From Pisaster brevispinus (taxonomy: Eukaryota; Echinodermata; Asteroidea; Forcipulatida; Asteriidae), in assembly GCA_023634235.1 (NCBI GenBank), contig JAMKCF010000022.1, positions 2,658,541 to 2,722,540 on the forward strand: DNA of 64,000 nt, given 5' to 3'. The notes under the pieces are model-generated. The model had not been told where the DNA came from, searched no databases, and saw nothing but the letters and a program-made list of their open reading frames with translations. Below, one piece after another: positions 23,701 through 36,079 of this stretch; position 1 is the first letter of the stretch; every line of letters starts with the position of its first letter. Position numbers and translations under genes: made by a program.

Positions 23701-23976
23701 GGCCCTAGTTGGCCACTTTGTGGCGGCCCTAGTTGGCCACTTTGTGGCGGCCCTAGTTGGCCACTTTGTGGCGGCCCTAGTTGGCCACTTTGTGGCGGCC
23801 CTAGTTGGCCACTTTGTGGCGGCCCTAGTTGGCCACTTTGTGGCGGCCCTAGTTGGCCACTTTGTGGCGGCCCTAGTTGGCCACTTTGTGGCGGCCCTAG
23901 TTGGCCACTTTGTGGCGGCCCTAGTTGGCCACTTTGTGGCGGCCCTAGTTGGCCACTTTGTGGCGGCCCTAGTTGG
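20737..23976. repeat. 24-bp satellite block, 135 copies
   Basis: 3240 bp made of exactly 135 units of 24 bp. Each unit is CACTTTG followed by the 17-mer TGGCGGCCCTAGTTGGC. No variant unit is seen. The length is a multiple of three and has no stop in most frames, which creates frames of over 2700 codons on both strands that should not be read as proteins. Confidence 0.98.
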
Positions 23977-23977
23977 C

Positions 23978-26900
23978 CACTTTGCACTTTGCACTTTGCA
24001 CTTTGCACTTTGCACTTTGCACTTTGCACTTTGCACTTTGCACTTTGCACTTTGCACTTTGCACTTTGCACTTTGCACTTTGCACTTTGCACTTTGCACT
24101 TTGCACTTTGCACTTTGCACTTTGCACTTTGCACTTTGCACTTTGCACTTTGCACTTTGCACTTTGCACTTTGCACTTTGCACTTTGCACTTTGCACTTT
24201 GCACTTTGCACTTTGCACTTTGCACTTTGCACTTTGCACTTTGCACTTTGCACTTTGCACTTTGCACTTTGCACTTTGCACTTTGCACTTTGCACTTTGC
24301 ACTTTGCACTTTGCACTTTGCACTTTGCACTTTGCACTTTGCACTTTGCACTTTGCACTTTGCACTTTGCACTTTGCACTTTGCACTTTGCACTTTGCAC
24401 TTTGCACTTTGCACTTTGCACTTTGCACTTTGCACTTTGCACTTTGCACTTTGCACTTTGCACTTTGCACTTTGCACTTTGCACTTTGCACTTTGCACTT
24501 TGCACTTTGCACTTTGCACTTTGCACTTTGCACTTTGCACTTTGCACTTTGCACTTTGCACTTTGCACTTTGCACTTTGCACTTTGCACTTTGCACTTTG
24601 CACTTTGCACTTTGCACTTTGCACTTTGCACTTTGCACTTTGCACTTTGCACTTTGCACTTTGCACTTTGCACTTTGCACTTTGCACTTTGCACTTTGCA
24701 CTTTGCACTTTGCACTTTGCACTTTGCACTTTGCACTTTGCACTTTGCACTTTGCACTTTGCACTTTGCACTTTGCACTTTGCACTTTGCACTTTGCACT
24801 TTGCACTTTGCACTTTGCACTTTGCACTTTGCACTTTGCACTTTGCACTTTGCACTTTGCACTTTGCACTTTGCACTTTGCACTTTGCACTTTGCACTTT
24901 GCACTTTGCACTTTGCACTTTGCACTTTGCACTTTGCACTTTGCACTTTGCACTTTGCACTTTGCACTTTGCACTTTGCACTTTGCACTTTGCACTTTGC
25001 ACTTTGCACTTTGCACTTTGCACTTTGCACTTTGCACTTTGCACTTTGCACTTTGCACTTTGCACTTTGCACTTTGCACTTTGCACTTTGCACTTTGCAC
25101 TTTGCACTTTGCACTTTGCACTTTGCACTTTGCACTTTGCACTTTGCACTTTGCACTTTGCACTTTGCACTTTGCACTTTGCACTTTGCACTTTGCACTT
25201 TGCACTTTGCACTTTGCACTTTGCACTTTGCACTTTGCACTTTGCACTTTGCACTTTGCACTTTGCACTTTGCACTTTGCACTTTGCACTTTGCACTTTG
25301 CACTTTGCACTTTGCACTTTGCACTTTGCACTTTGCACTTTGCACTTTGCACTTTGCACTTTGCACTTTGCACTTTGCACTTTGCACTTTGCACTTTGCA
25401 CTTTGCACTTTGCACTTTGCACTTTGCACTTTGCACTTTGCACTTTGCACTTTGCACTTTGCACTTTGCACTTTGCACTTTGCACTTTGCACTTTGCACT
25501 TTGCACTTTGCACTTTGCACTTTGCACTTTGCACTTTGCACTTTGCACTTTGCACTTTGCACTTTGCACTTTGCACTTTGCACTTTGCACTTTGCACTTT
25601 GCACTTTGCACTTTGCACTTTGCACTTTGCACTTTGCACTTTGCACTTTGCACTTTGCACTTTGCACTTTGCACTTTGCACTTTGCACTTTGCACTTTGC
25701 ACTTTGCACTTTGCACTTTGCACTTTGCACTTTGCACTTTGCACTTTGCACTTTGCACTTTGCACTTTGCACTTTGCACTTTGCACTTTGCACTTTGCAC
25801 TTTGCACTTTGCACTTTGCACTTTGCACTTTGCACTTTGCACTTTGCACTTTGCACTTTGCACTTTGCACTTTGCACTTTGCACTTTGCACTTTGCACTT
25901 TGCACTTTGCACTTTGCACTTTGCACTTTGCACTTTGCACTTTGCACTTTGCACTTTGCACTTTGCACTTTGCACTTTGCACTTTGCACTTTGCACTTTG
26001 CACTTTGCACTTTGCACTTTGCACTTTGCACTTTGCACTTTGCACTTTGCACTTTGCACTTTGCACTTTGCACTTTGCACTTTGCACTTTGCACTTTGCA
26101 CTTTGCACTTTGCACTTTGCACTTTGCACTTTGCACTTTGCACTTTGCACTTTGCACTTTGCACTTTGCACTTTGCACTTTGCACTTTGCACTTTGCACT
26201 TTGCACTTTGCACTTTGCACTTTGCACTTTGCACTTTGCACTTTGCACTTTGCACTTTGCACTTTGCACTTTGCACTTTGCACTTTGCACTTTGCACTTT
26301 GCACTTTGCACTTTGCACTTTGCACTTTGCACTTTGCACTTTGCACTTTGCACTTTGCACTTTGCACTTTGCACTTTGCACTTTGCACTTTGCACTTTGC
26401 ACTTTGCACTTTGCACTTTGCACTTTGCACTTTGCACTTTGCACTTTGCACTTTGCACTTTGCACTTTGCACTTTGCACTTTGCACTTTGCACTTTGCAC
26501 TTTGCACTTTGCACTTTGCACTTTGCACTTTGCACTTTGCACTTTGCACTTTGCACTTTGCACTTTGCACTTTGCACTTTGCACTTTGCACTTTGCACTT
26601 TGCACTTTGCACTTTGCACTTTGCACTTTGCACTTTGCACTTTGCACTTTGCACTTTGCACTTTGCACTTTGCACTTTGCACTTTGCACTTTGCACTTTG
26701 CACTTTGCACTTTGCACTTTGCACTTTGCACTTTGCACTTTGCACTTTGCACTTTGCACTTTGCACTTTGCACTTTGCACTTTGCACTTTGCACTTTGCA
26801 CTTTGCACTTTGCACTTTGCACTTTGCACTTTGCACTTTGCACTTTGCACTTTGCACTTTGCACTTTGCACTTTGCACTTTGCACTTTGCACTTTGCACT

Positions 26901-27421
26901 TTGCACTTTGCACTTTGCACTTTGCACTTTGCACTTTGCACTTTGCACTTTGCACTTTGCACTTTGCACTTTGCACTTTGCACTTTGCACTTTGCACTTT
27001 GCACTTTGCACTTTGCACTTTGCACTTTGCACTTTGCACTTTGCACTTTGCACTTTGCACTTTGCACTTTGCACTTTGCACTTTGCACTTTGCACTTTGC
27101 ACTTTGCACTTTGCACTTTGCACTTTGCACTTTGCACTTTGCACTTTGCACTTTGCACTTTGCACTTTGCACTTTGCACTTTGCACTTTGCACTTTGCAC
27201 TTTGCACTTTGCACTTTGCACTTTGCACTTTGCACTTTGCACTTTGCACTTTGCACTTTGCACTTTGCACTTTGCACTTTGCACTTTGCACTTTGCACTT
27301 TGCACTTTGCACTTTGCACTTTGCACTTTGCACTTTGCACTTTGCACTTTGCACTTTGCACTTTGCACTTTGCACTTTGCACTTTGCACTTTGCACTTTG
27401 CACTTTGCACTTTGCACTTTG
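23978..27421. repeat. 7-bp satellite block CACTTTG, 492 copies
   Basis: 3444 bp, exactly 492 units of CACTTTG with no visible variant. It starts inside the CACTTTG portion of what would have been the next 24-mer, so the two repeats share this heptamer and join seamlessly. Confidence 0.98.
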
Positions 27422-28828
27422 CACTTCGCACTTTGCACTTCGCACTTCGCACTTCGCACTTCGCACTTCGCACTTCGCACTTCGCACTTCGCACTTCGCA
27501 CTTCGCACTTCGCACTTCGCACTTCGCACTTCGCACTTCGCACTTCGCACTTCGCACTTCGCACTTCGCACTTCGCACTTCGCACTTCGCACTTCGCACT
27601 TCGCACTTCGCACTTCGCACTTCGCACTTCGCACTTCGCACTTCGCACTTCGCACTTCGCACTTCGCACTTCGCACTTCGCACTTCGCACTTCGCACTTC
27701 GCACTTCGCACTTCGCACTTCGCACTTCGCACTTCGCACTTCGCACTTCGCACTTCGCACTTCGCACTTCGCACTTCGCACTTCGCACTTCGCACTTCGC
27801 ACTTCGCACTTCGCACTTCGCACTTCGCACTTCGCACTTCGCACTTCGCACTTCGCACTTCGCACTTCGCACTTCGCACTTCGCACTTCGCACTTCGCAC
27901 TTCGCACTTCGCACTTCGCACTTCGCACTTCGCACTTCGCACTTCGCACTTCGCACTTCGCACTTCGCACTTCGCACTTCGCACTTCGCACTTCGCACTT
28001 CGCACTTCGCACTTCGCACTTCGCACTTCGCACTTCGCACTTCGCACTTCGCACTTCGCACTTCGCACTTCGCACTTCGCACTTCGCACTTCGCACTTCG
28101 CACTTCGCACTTCGCACTTCGCACTTCGCACTTCGCACTTCGCACTTCGCACTTCGCACTTCGCACTTCGCACTTCGCACTTCGCACTTCGCACTTCGCA
28201 CTTCGCACTTCGCACTTCGCACTTCGCACTTCGCACTTCGCACTTCGCACTTCGCACTTCGCACTTCGCACTTCGCACTTCGCACTTCGCACTTCGCACT
28301 TCGCACTTCGCACTTCGCACTTCGCACTTCGCACTTCGCACTTCGCACTTCGCACTTCGCACTTCGCACTTCGCACTTCGCACTTCGCACTTCGCACTTC
28401 GCACTTCGCACTTCGCACTTCGCACTTCGCACTTCGCACTTCGCACTTCGCACTTCGCACTTCGCACTTCGCACTTCGCACTTCGCACTTCGCACTTCGC
28501 ACTTCGCACTTCGCACTTCGCACTTCGCACTTCGCACTTCGCACTTCGCACTTCGCACTTCGCACTTCGCACTTCGCACTTCGCACTTCGCACTTCGCAC
28601 TTCGCACTTCGCACTTCGCACTTCGCACTTCGCACTTCGCACTTCGCACTTCGCACTTCGCACTTCGCACTTCGCACTTCGCACTTCGCACTTCGCACTT
28701 CGCACTTCGCACTTCGCACTTCGCACTTCGCACTTCGCACTTCGCACTTCGCACTTCGCACTTCGCACTTCGCACTTCGCACTTCGCACTTCGCACTTCG
28801 CACTTCGCACTTCGCACTTCGCACTTCG
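27422..28828. repeat. 7-bp satellite block CACTTCG, 200 copies
   Basis: One CACTTCG (27422), one CACTTTG (27429), then 199 consecutive CACTTCG units to 28828. The variant creates one CpG every 7 bp, about 200 CpGs in 1.4 kb. Confidence 0.98.
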
Positions 28829-29330
28829 GTACTGTTTGAAAAATTTGAAATTAGCATTACAATAGGACAAAGACATCTTGCGCTGTTTGAAATATAATGA
28901 AAATGAACATCATAATAGGACAAAGGCCTGTTGGGTAGTTTTTGAATACAATTGAAATTTACATAACAATAGGACATAGGCATCTCGCAGTTTTTGATTA
29001 CAATGGAAATTTGCATTACAAAAGGGCCAAGACATCTTGCGCTGTTTGGAATAATATAATGAAAATGAACAGCACAATAGGACAAAGGCCTGTTGGGTAT
29101 TTTTTGAATACAATTGAAATTTACATAATAATAGGACAAAGGAATCTCGCGGTTTTTGATTACAATGAAATTTTCATCACAATAGGACAAAAGACTTCGA
29201 TTTTTACATCTTGCATCGTTTTGGAATACAATGGAAATTAACATCACAATAGGACAATTGCCTGTTGGGTAGTTTTTTAATACAATGGAAATTAACATCA
29301 CAAAAGGACAAAGGACATCGATTTTTAAAT
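28829..29330. repeat. Higher-order minisatellite flanking the satellite
   Basis: Subunits of about 50-60 bp each contain ACAATAGGACAAAG or a close variant. Three subunit types differ after it (CATCTTGCGCTGTTTG; CCTGTTGGGTAGTTTTT; CATCTCGCAGTTTTTGATTAC). The types recur in order with a higher-order period of about 159 bp, for roughly eight subunits. Confidence 0.85.
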
Positions 29331-30011
29331 AGTGAACATTCCACCTCAGTTGTTTCACATCAACAGTTTATTGTGTATTTATTTGAACCTTTGAAATTAC
29401 TGTACATACTAGTTAATGAGCATTGATAGCAAATAAAATACATACATGTTTGATGACATTAGTCGAAAACAGGGTGGACCACGTGAAGGTTGTCATCTCC
29501 CACCCCACAACAGATACTTGTATATAATTTCAACAAGAATCAATGATATCTCAATATGCACACAAAATATTTACCAAACAAAGTATATAATCCAACACCA
29601 GGTACGTGTCATAATCATTTGTATTAAAACACCCTCAACTACTATTACATGCTAGTTACATAAAACAGTTGCATGTTTGTCATAAAACCTTGTAAAACAC
29701 TTACTGAAGCCGATGAGTAAAACTCAAAGTATTTATATGTACCCAATATAATACAAACTAATTCAAAACCAGGTTCGTATCATGAACAACTCACTGAACC
29801 AAATTACAAATCAGTAAGGTGATTCATACTAAAAAGATAATACTAAGAAAAACAGACAACTATGAAAGCAGTGTTGCTACATACATCAGTTTGACAACAA
29901 ATTTTTCCGATCATAATTGAATCATGATTCGAAGTCAGTAATAAAACATGGTACTTTATTAGTTATAACCAGCGCTCCAACACAATCCCTAACAAGCTTG
30001 TTGTATTCATA
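29331..30011. other. AT-rich spacer, no gene
   Basis: No exon or recognisable element. Confidence 0.6.
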
Positions 30012-30320
30012 CTTGTAATGAGTTTACTTCATTACAAATAACCTTATATTGTTTCATATTTTGTAATGAGCCAATGCATTACAAACTAACTTAACATTTT
30101 TCATGTTTGTAATGAGGTACTTCATTACACGCATGAAACTTAAACATACTTGCAATGAGGTACTTCATTGCAAGCATGTTAATATTGCACGATTGTAATG
30201 CAGTACCTCATTACAAACATGCAATCTTTCATGTGAATACATGTACTTGTAAGGAAGTACCTCGTTACAAGTTGTACATGTATTCTGTCTACATACTTGT
30301 AATGAAGTACCTCATTACAA
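30012..30320. repeat. Seven tandem imperfect palindromes
   Basis: Seven inverted repeats with arms close to TTGTAATGA and TCATTACAA around a centre near GGTACT lie at 30013-30037, 30061-30084, 30107-30129, 30150-30173, 30193-30216, 30247-30270 and 30297-30320. Spacing is 43-54 bp. Unit 4 has a paired change (TTGCAATGA with TCATTGCAA). They end about 150 bp before a probable start codon. Confidence 0.9.
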
Positions 30321-30470
30321 GTAAGTTGACAATTGTGAATGAGTTATGACTTCATTCCGAGTTGAAAATTTCCGCCATGAGGACAAACATAGTTCCCGAC
30401 TTGGTGTGATGCATGACTTCGCTTTCCTGAACAAATCACACTCAGTGTGGTATAATGTTGCTGCTGTGAC

Positions 30471-30590
30471 ATGAAGATCATCACTGATGAATCGCCATTG
30501 GACAAAGTTTTAGACGAGGGTAGTCGTCATGAAGAAACAGTCCTTCAGAAAAACGTTGGTAAAGCAGTAGTTGCCCTGGCACTGCATAAG
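30471..30590 (+). CDS. Probable first coding exon, unknown gene
   Basis: ATG at 30471 opens a 40-codon frame, MKIITDESPLDKVLDEGSRH then EETVLQKNVGKAVVALALHK, that ends exactly at AAG|GTAATT, a plausible 5' splice site in phase 0. The residues are mixed and protein-like (charged N-terminus, then a hydrophobic helix). It is the only open frame through this stretch. I could not find its next exon on the plus strand; it may lie beyond the repeat-rich region. The palindrome array is just upstream. Family not recognised. Confidence 0.5.
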
Positions 30591-31185
30591 GTAATTCAGA
30601 ATCTTAACGTGACCAACTGCAAACTGTATGACTGTGTTCATCCTATATGATCAAAAAAAAACCAAACAAAAAACACTATCATTAAATTAAAGATGTTAAA
30701 GTTTTCGATTTAAGCAGGCTAGAGACAACATGACTTTTTGGTGTGTACAGATTTGACTTCCAGTGTAATTCCATCGACCTCAACAAAATTATTTACAATT
30801 ACCAGAGCCTCATCTAAATGTATGTCTTCAAGTTAAGGTAAATAGACATTGTACTCAAGTATCAAAGAATACACTGTTAAGTTTCATACCTTGAAACACT
30901 TACGCTGATGTTTTTATAGTCTAGGTTTACAAGAGAGTGCTGAAATAGTGTGGTTCCATCTTCATGGTCCATCTTGACTGGTAATAGTAAAACAAATCCC
31001 AGCGGCTCATCATAACCTGCGAATTGAGCAATAGTTGAAAGAAAAAAATGAAGAAAATAATGATACCGAACAACAGTGGAGTGATCATTCTGCAAGTTTA
31101 AAATCACTTGATGAAATCCTCTTCTGAATACAACAAATCTTTCACTTTATTTTGAACCTTCCAGCATCACTGTGGTTGAAAAATT
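30591..31185. other. Intronic-looking sequence with a minus-strand exon-like piece
   Basis: A minus-strand frame near 30877-31107 contains VKMDHEDGTTLFQHSLVNLD. It shares the MDHED phrase with the exon-like array further right. Otherwise AT-rich. Confidence 0.4.
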
Positions 31186-31345
31186 ATTTATGTAAAACTT
31201 CACTGAAAACGGCCTCAGTGTGACAGAACTGTTAAGTTGTGAACAATGATCAAAGGTTGGCAAGGATTTATGTAAAACTTCACTGAAAACGGCCTCAGTG
31301 TGACAGAACTGTTAAGTTGTGAACAATGATCAAAGGTTGGCAAGG
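31186..31345. repeat. Perfect 80-bp tandem duplication
   Basis: Two identical 80-bp units (31186-31265, 31266-31345), each starting ATTTATGTAAAACTTCACTG. No mismatch seen. Confidence 0.95.
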
Positions 31346-31821
31346 CTTGCAAGATATCTTGCCTCATACTTGGTCAATGCTGGTGATGAGTAGTTGCAAG
31401 TGCTCTTCATGTCCTGAAATTTCCATCTTCAAGGTTTGTGGCGACAAAAGAATTCCGGGCAATTCATCAACTCACTCCATACCCATTCATCACACGAGCA
31501 TCTGAATTGTTGAGACAGCAGAACACTGCATCAATGAAAATATTAATTAATTAATGATCAACTTAATAAGAACAATGTGTTTCCGGGTTCAACTCCAAAG
31601 AATGAATCTCACCAAATTCCATAAGTGAAACTGGTTTCATGCAGATGCAGATACCAATTGATTGTCTTTACAGTCTGTTTTATCTTACACTGGACCATTG
31701 TGGACTACTTTTACAATGTTTTAAAGATTGGTTTCGAATTGTCAACTCATGCAAAACATTTCACTTGTAAATGAAGATAAACCTTTCAAAGTTATGTGCA
31801 ACTCCAAAGAATAAATCTCAC

Positions 31822-31982
31822 CTTCAAATTCCATAAGTGAACCTGCTAGTCGGCGGATGTAAGAACCTGCATGTCGGTCTCCTCATGCGATGATGTCCCT
31901 CTCCTTGTATCGTGATGCCACTTCAATCTTCATGGTCCATGTTGACAGCAGAATACTACATCAAATCAGTCGTCACAATCAC
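31822..31982 (-). ncRNA. Exon-like block M, copy 1 (161 bp)
   Basis: On the minus strand it follows CTTTCAG and ends GAATTTGAAG before GTGAGATTT, a matched acceptor and donor. It contains CAACATGGACCATGAAGATTGA. All three frames are stopped, so it is either a non-coding exon or a dead one. Copies are at 33938-34074 and 36652-36812. Confidence 0.35.
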
Positions 31983-33379
31983 CTGAAAGACAGTTACATT
32001 GTAATCACATCAGTACAAATCGTTTAAAGACAAATATAATTTGATCGTCTGATTATCAGCACTGAAATACTGCTTAAAACAATTCTTCCGACATGACATA
32101 ACACTCCTCATATGTCGAAAAAAAGACTTCTATAAAACGAGTCGGACAAAATACATTTAAAAACCTTACAAACAAATGGGACTTTGTAGAGAGATAACAG
32201 AAAGAAAATATACCTATCAGTGGGGCATCTGGCTATAGGGACAGGTCGATCCGAGCAACTCTGTTGGGTGGTTCAGTCAATGTCACAGTCAGTCATCAAA
32301 CAGCCAGCCTGGATAACATCAAATACAACTAAGAACAGAAAGATTCTGAATTAAAGATGGCTTTGTAAGATTTGAAATGTTAGTCTTCTCTATCTAAACT
32401 GCCTTTGATGTTTTCAACAAACTAAGAAATCTACAAGGTATACATGTGCTACAATTGTCACCACATATTTATTTTGATTTGGTAAATTGAATTTAGCACC
32501 GAGTATTGGAGGATAAATTGTTTGCATGTTGTGGATCAGATCAACACTTTTCTCAGGATATTTGGTACTGGTATCGAGTGTATACAGAAGTAGGAATGTC
32601 ATTTCTATTCCTCAGATCACTACCAATTGATGTTACAAGACTTAAGGATAAACATGTTTCCACCCCCGAGTTTTCATCAAGACCTGGCCTATAACATAAA
32701 CAATTAAGAAAACAAAATTTGATACTCCTTTCCTTGATTCAGTGATGCATTCATCTCCATGACGTCATTCGTCAACACCAGATCTCTCGATGTCTTCATG
32801 ATCGTTAGCAGTACACTGTGTCAATTCCAGTCACCAAGATACCCTGGCGAAACAAAAATCAAAGTGTTAACAGTTGGATGAGCAGGACTCCATCCCAGGT
32901 TCCAACATTCAGTTACAGCAACTATGTAAAAAAGGTGACACTTTCAGATTTGTGAAACATGTTTTACAAACAAGCAAAATCACTTTGTCAAGATGGATTA
33001 GTATATGGCAGTCACAGTCATCAAACAGCCAAACTTAATTACATAAAATACATTGACGAACAGGAAGATTCTAAACTAAACATGGCATTTGGAATGTTGA
33101 AGACAATTTTCATGTAAAAAATCAACACAGTTTCAAACTGATAGCTAGAATCTGTATTCAAAATGCTGATCAGAAAAGTGACTCACTTACAGTGACTGGG
33201 CAACTTATTCTAACAATTCAACATTTGCTGATTTTTGAAGTCTTCGAGAGAAATTTCAAGAATGGCTCAAGTTCAACGGCATACAGAATCTGTTTGATGT
33301 GAATCAAGACTACATTCACTATGTTTCAGTTTTACACCAACAGAAATGTTCTTATCTAATAATAAGATTTTTGTCACAC

Positions 33380-33496
33380 CTTGGCACACCTCCATTGATA
33401 GTTTTATGGTCCAGGTTGACATCAGAACACAGCACGAGAGTGGAATCTTCACGGTTCGCATCACTTGCAACAATTTGTAATTCCTCATGATGTCAC
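33380..33496 (-). pseudogene. Exon-like block T, copy 1 (117 bp, open)
   Basis: Bounded by TTCTAG and GTGTGACA. A symmetric phase 1-1 exon of 39 codons: it reads DIMRNYKLLQVMRTVKIPLS, then CCVLMSTWTIKLSMEVCQ, without a stop. A diverged copy at 36080-36202 keeps the same frame and many residues. A truncated copy lies near 35330-35400. Unknown family. Confidence 0.4.
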
Positions 33497-33937
33497 CTAG
33501 AATTAAATCAAAATCATAACTTAACTCCAAAGTATAAGTGTATCCCTAATATTTCAAGAATGTTGTAAAAACCTATAATGCTAAAATTAATTACAGCATG
33601 GGTAATTTTTATGGTGCTCTACAAAGACCACAGCAACTCACAATCAACAACACTGATAAAGAAAGAAAGAAAACGTTTTTGAGTTGGTGCTTGTTGGTGG
33701 CAGTGGATGCAACTTCCCTAATAGCACCCAGAAACTTTTTTCAAATTTTTGGGGGAACAAAAAAGGGATGTTGATTCTATAAAAAAATATATTTAAAAAA
33801 AAAAAAAACTTCCTGTAACAGAAAAAGTCATACAGGGTACCTAACATTAAGGCCAATGTTGGTGTTTTCAAAGATAAAGAATGGTTTGGGTGTGAAAGTT
33901 CACGCCCACAATTTCAACTGTAAAGAATAAATCTCAC

Positions 33938-34074
33938 CTTCAAATTCCATTAGTGAACCTGGCAAATGTAGATGTACATACTGGGATGTCAGTCTCCCTG
34001 TGCCATGATGTCAATTCATCTTCATGGTCCATGTTGACAGCGGAAAACTACATCAAATCAGTCGTCACAATCAC
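33938..34074 (-). ncRNA. Exon-like block M, copy 2 (137 bp)
   Basis: Same splice edges as copy 1 (TTCAG before, GTGAGATTT after), 24 bp shorter. From its internal ATG it reads MDHEDELTSWHRETDIPVCT and stops after another ten residues. No frame is open from edge to edge. Confidence 0.35.
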
Positions 34075-36079
34075 CTGAACGGCAGTTACGTTGTAATCAC
34101 ATAAATACAAATCATTTACAGACAAATATAATTTGATCATCTGATGATAAGAACTGAAATACTGCTTTAAAAAAATCTTCCAATATGACATAACACTCCT
34201 CATTGGTTGAAAAAGACTTCTATAAAACGAGTCGGACAAAATACATTTAAAAACATTACAAACAGATGAGACTTTGTAGAGAGATAACAGAAAGAAAATA
34301 TACCTATGAGTGGGGCATCTGGCTATAGTGACAGGTCGATCCGAGTAACTCGGTTGGGTGGTTCAGTCAATGTCACAGTCAGTCAAACAGCCAACCTGGA
34401 TAACATCAAATACAACTAAGAACAGAAAGATTCTGAATTAAATATGGCTTTCTAAGATTTGAAATGTTAGTCTTCTCTATCTAAACTGCCTTTGATGTTT
34501 TCAACAAACTAAGAAATCTACAAGGTATACATGTGCTACAATTGTCACCACATATTTATTTTGATTTGGTAAATTGAATTTAGAACCGAGTATTGAAGGA
34601 TAAATTGTTTGCATGTTGTGGATCAGATCAACACTTTTCTCAGGATATTTGGTACTGGTATCGAGTGTATACAGAATTAGGAATGTCCTTTCTATTCCTC
34701 AGATCACTAACAATTGATGTCACAAGACTTGAGGATAAACATGTTTCCAACCCGAGTATTCATCAAGACCTGGCCTATAACATAAACAATTAAGAAAACA
34801 AAATTTGATACTCCTTTCCTTGATTCAGTGATGCATTCATCTCCAAGACGTCATTCGTCAACACCAGATCTCTCTTGATGTCTTCATGATCGTTAGCAGT
34901 ACACTGTGTCAATTCCAGTCATCAAGATACCCTGGAGAAACAAAAATCAAAGTGTTAACAGTTGGATGAGCAGGACTCCATCCCAGGTTCCAACATTCAG
35001 TCATAGCCACTATGTAAAAAAGGGTGACACTGTCAGAGTTGTGAAACGTGTTTTGCAAACAAACAAAATCACTTTGTCAAGATGGATTAGTATATGCCAG
35101 TCCAGTCATCAAACAGCCAAACTTAATAATATAAAATACAATGACGAACACGAAGATTCTAAACTAAACATGGCATTTGGATTGTTGAAGGCAACTTTCA
35201 TATACAAAATCAACACAGTTCAACGGCATACAGAATCTGTTTGATGTGAATCAAGACTACATTCACTATGTTTCAGTTTTACACCAACAGAAAAGTTCTT
35301 GACTAGTAATAAGATTTTTGTCACACCTTGACACACCTCCATTGATAGTTTTCTGGTCCAGGTTGACATCAGAACACAGCAAGAGAGTGAACTCAAAAGT
35401 ATAAGTGTATCCCTAACATTTCAAGAATGTTGTAAAAACCTATAATGCTAAAATTAATAACAAGCATGGGTAATTTTTATGGCGCTCTACAAAGACCACA
35501 GCAACTCACAATCAACAACACTGATAAAGAAAGACAAAAAAATAGTTTTTGAGTTGGTGCTTGTTGGTGGCAGTGGATGCAACTTCCCTAATAGCACCCA
35601 GAAACTTTTTTCAAATTTTAGGGGGAACAAAAAAGGGATGTTGATTCTATAAAAAAATATATTTTTAAAAATAACTGTCAGAGTTGTGATACGTGTTTTG
35701 CAAACAAACAAAATCACTTTGTCAAGATGGTTTAGTACATGGCAGTCACAGTCATCAAACAGCCAAACTTAATAACATAAAATACAATGACGAACAAAAA
35801 GATTCTTAATTAAACATGGCACTTAGAATGCTGAAAACAAATTTCATATCAAAAATCAACACAGTTTCCAACTGATAGCAAGAATCTGTATCTTAAATGC
35901 AGATCAGAAAAGTGACTTAATTACAGTGACTGGAATATTTCAAGAATGGCCTAAGTTCAATGGCATACAGAATTTATTTGATTTGAATCAAGACTAGACT
36001 CACTAGGTTTTAATTCCACACCAACAGAAAAGATCTTAGCTTGGGCGATGAGATGTAAATAATCAGACTCTAATCATAC

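Noticed and set aside
20700..29358. Giant frames of 1630-2883 codons on both strands
   Set aside because: They are periodic translations of the 24-bp and 7-bp satellites, overlap each other on both strands and have no non-repeat domain.
30016..30320. CRISPR-like array
   Set aside because: Spacers are not unique inserts of even length, repeats are palindromes with variation, and the DNA is eukaryotic.
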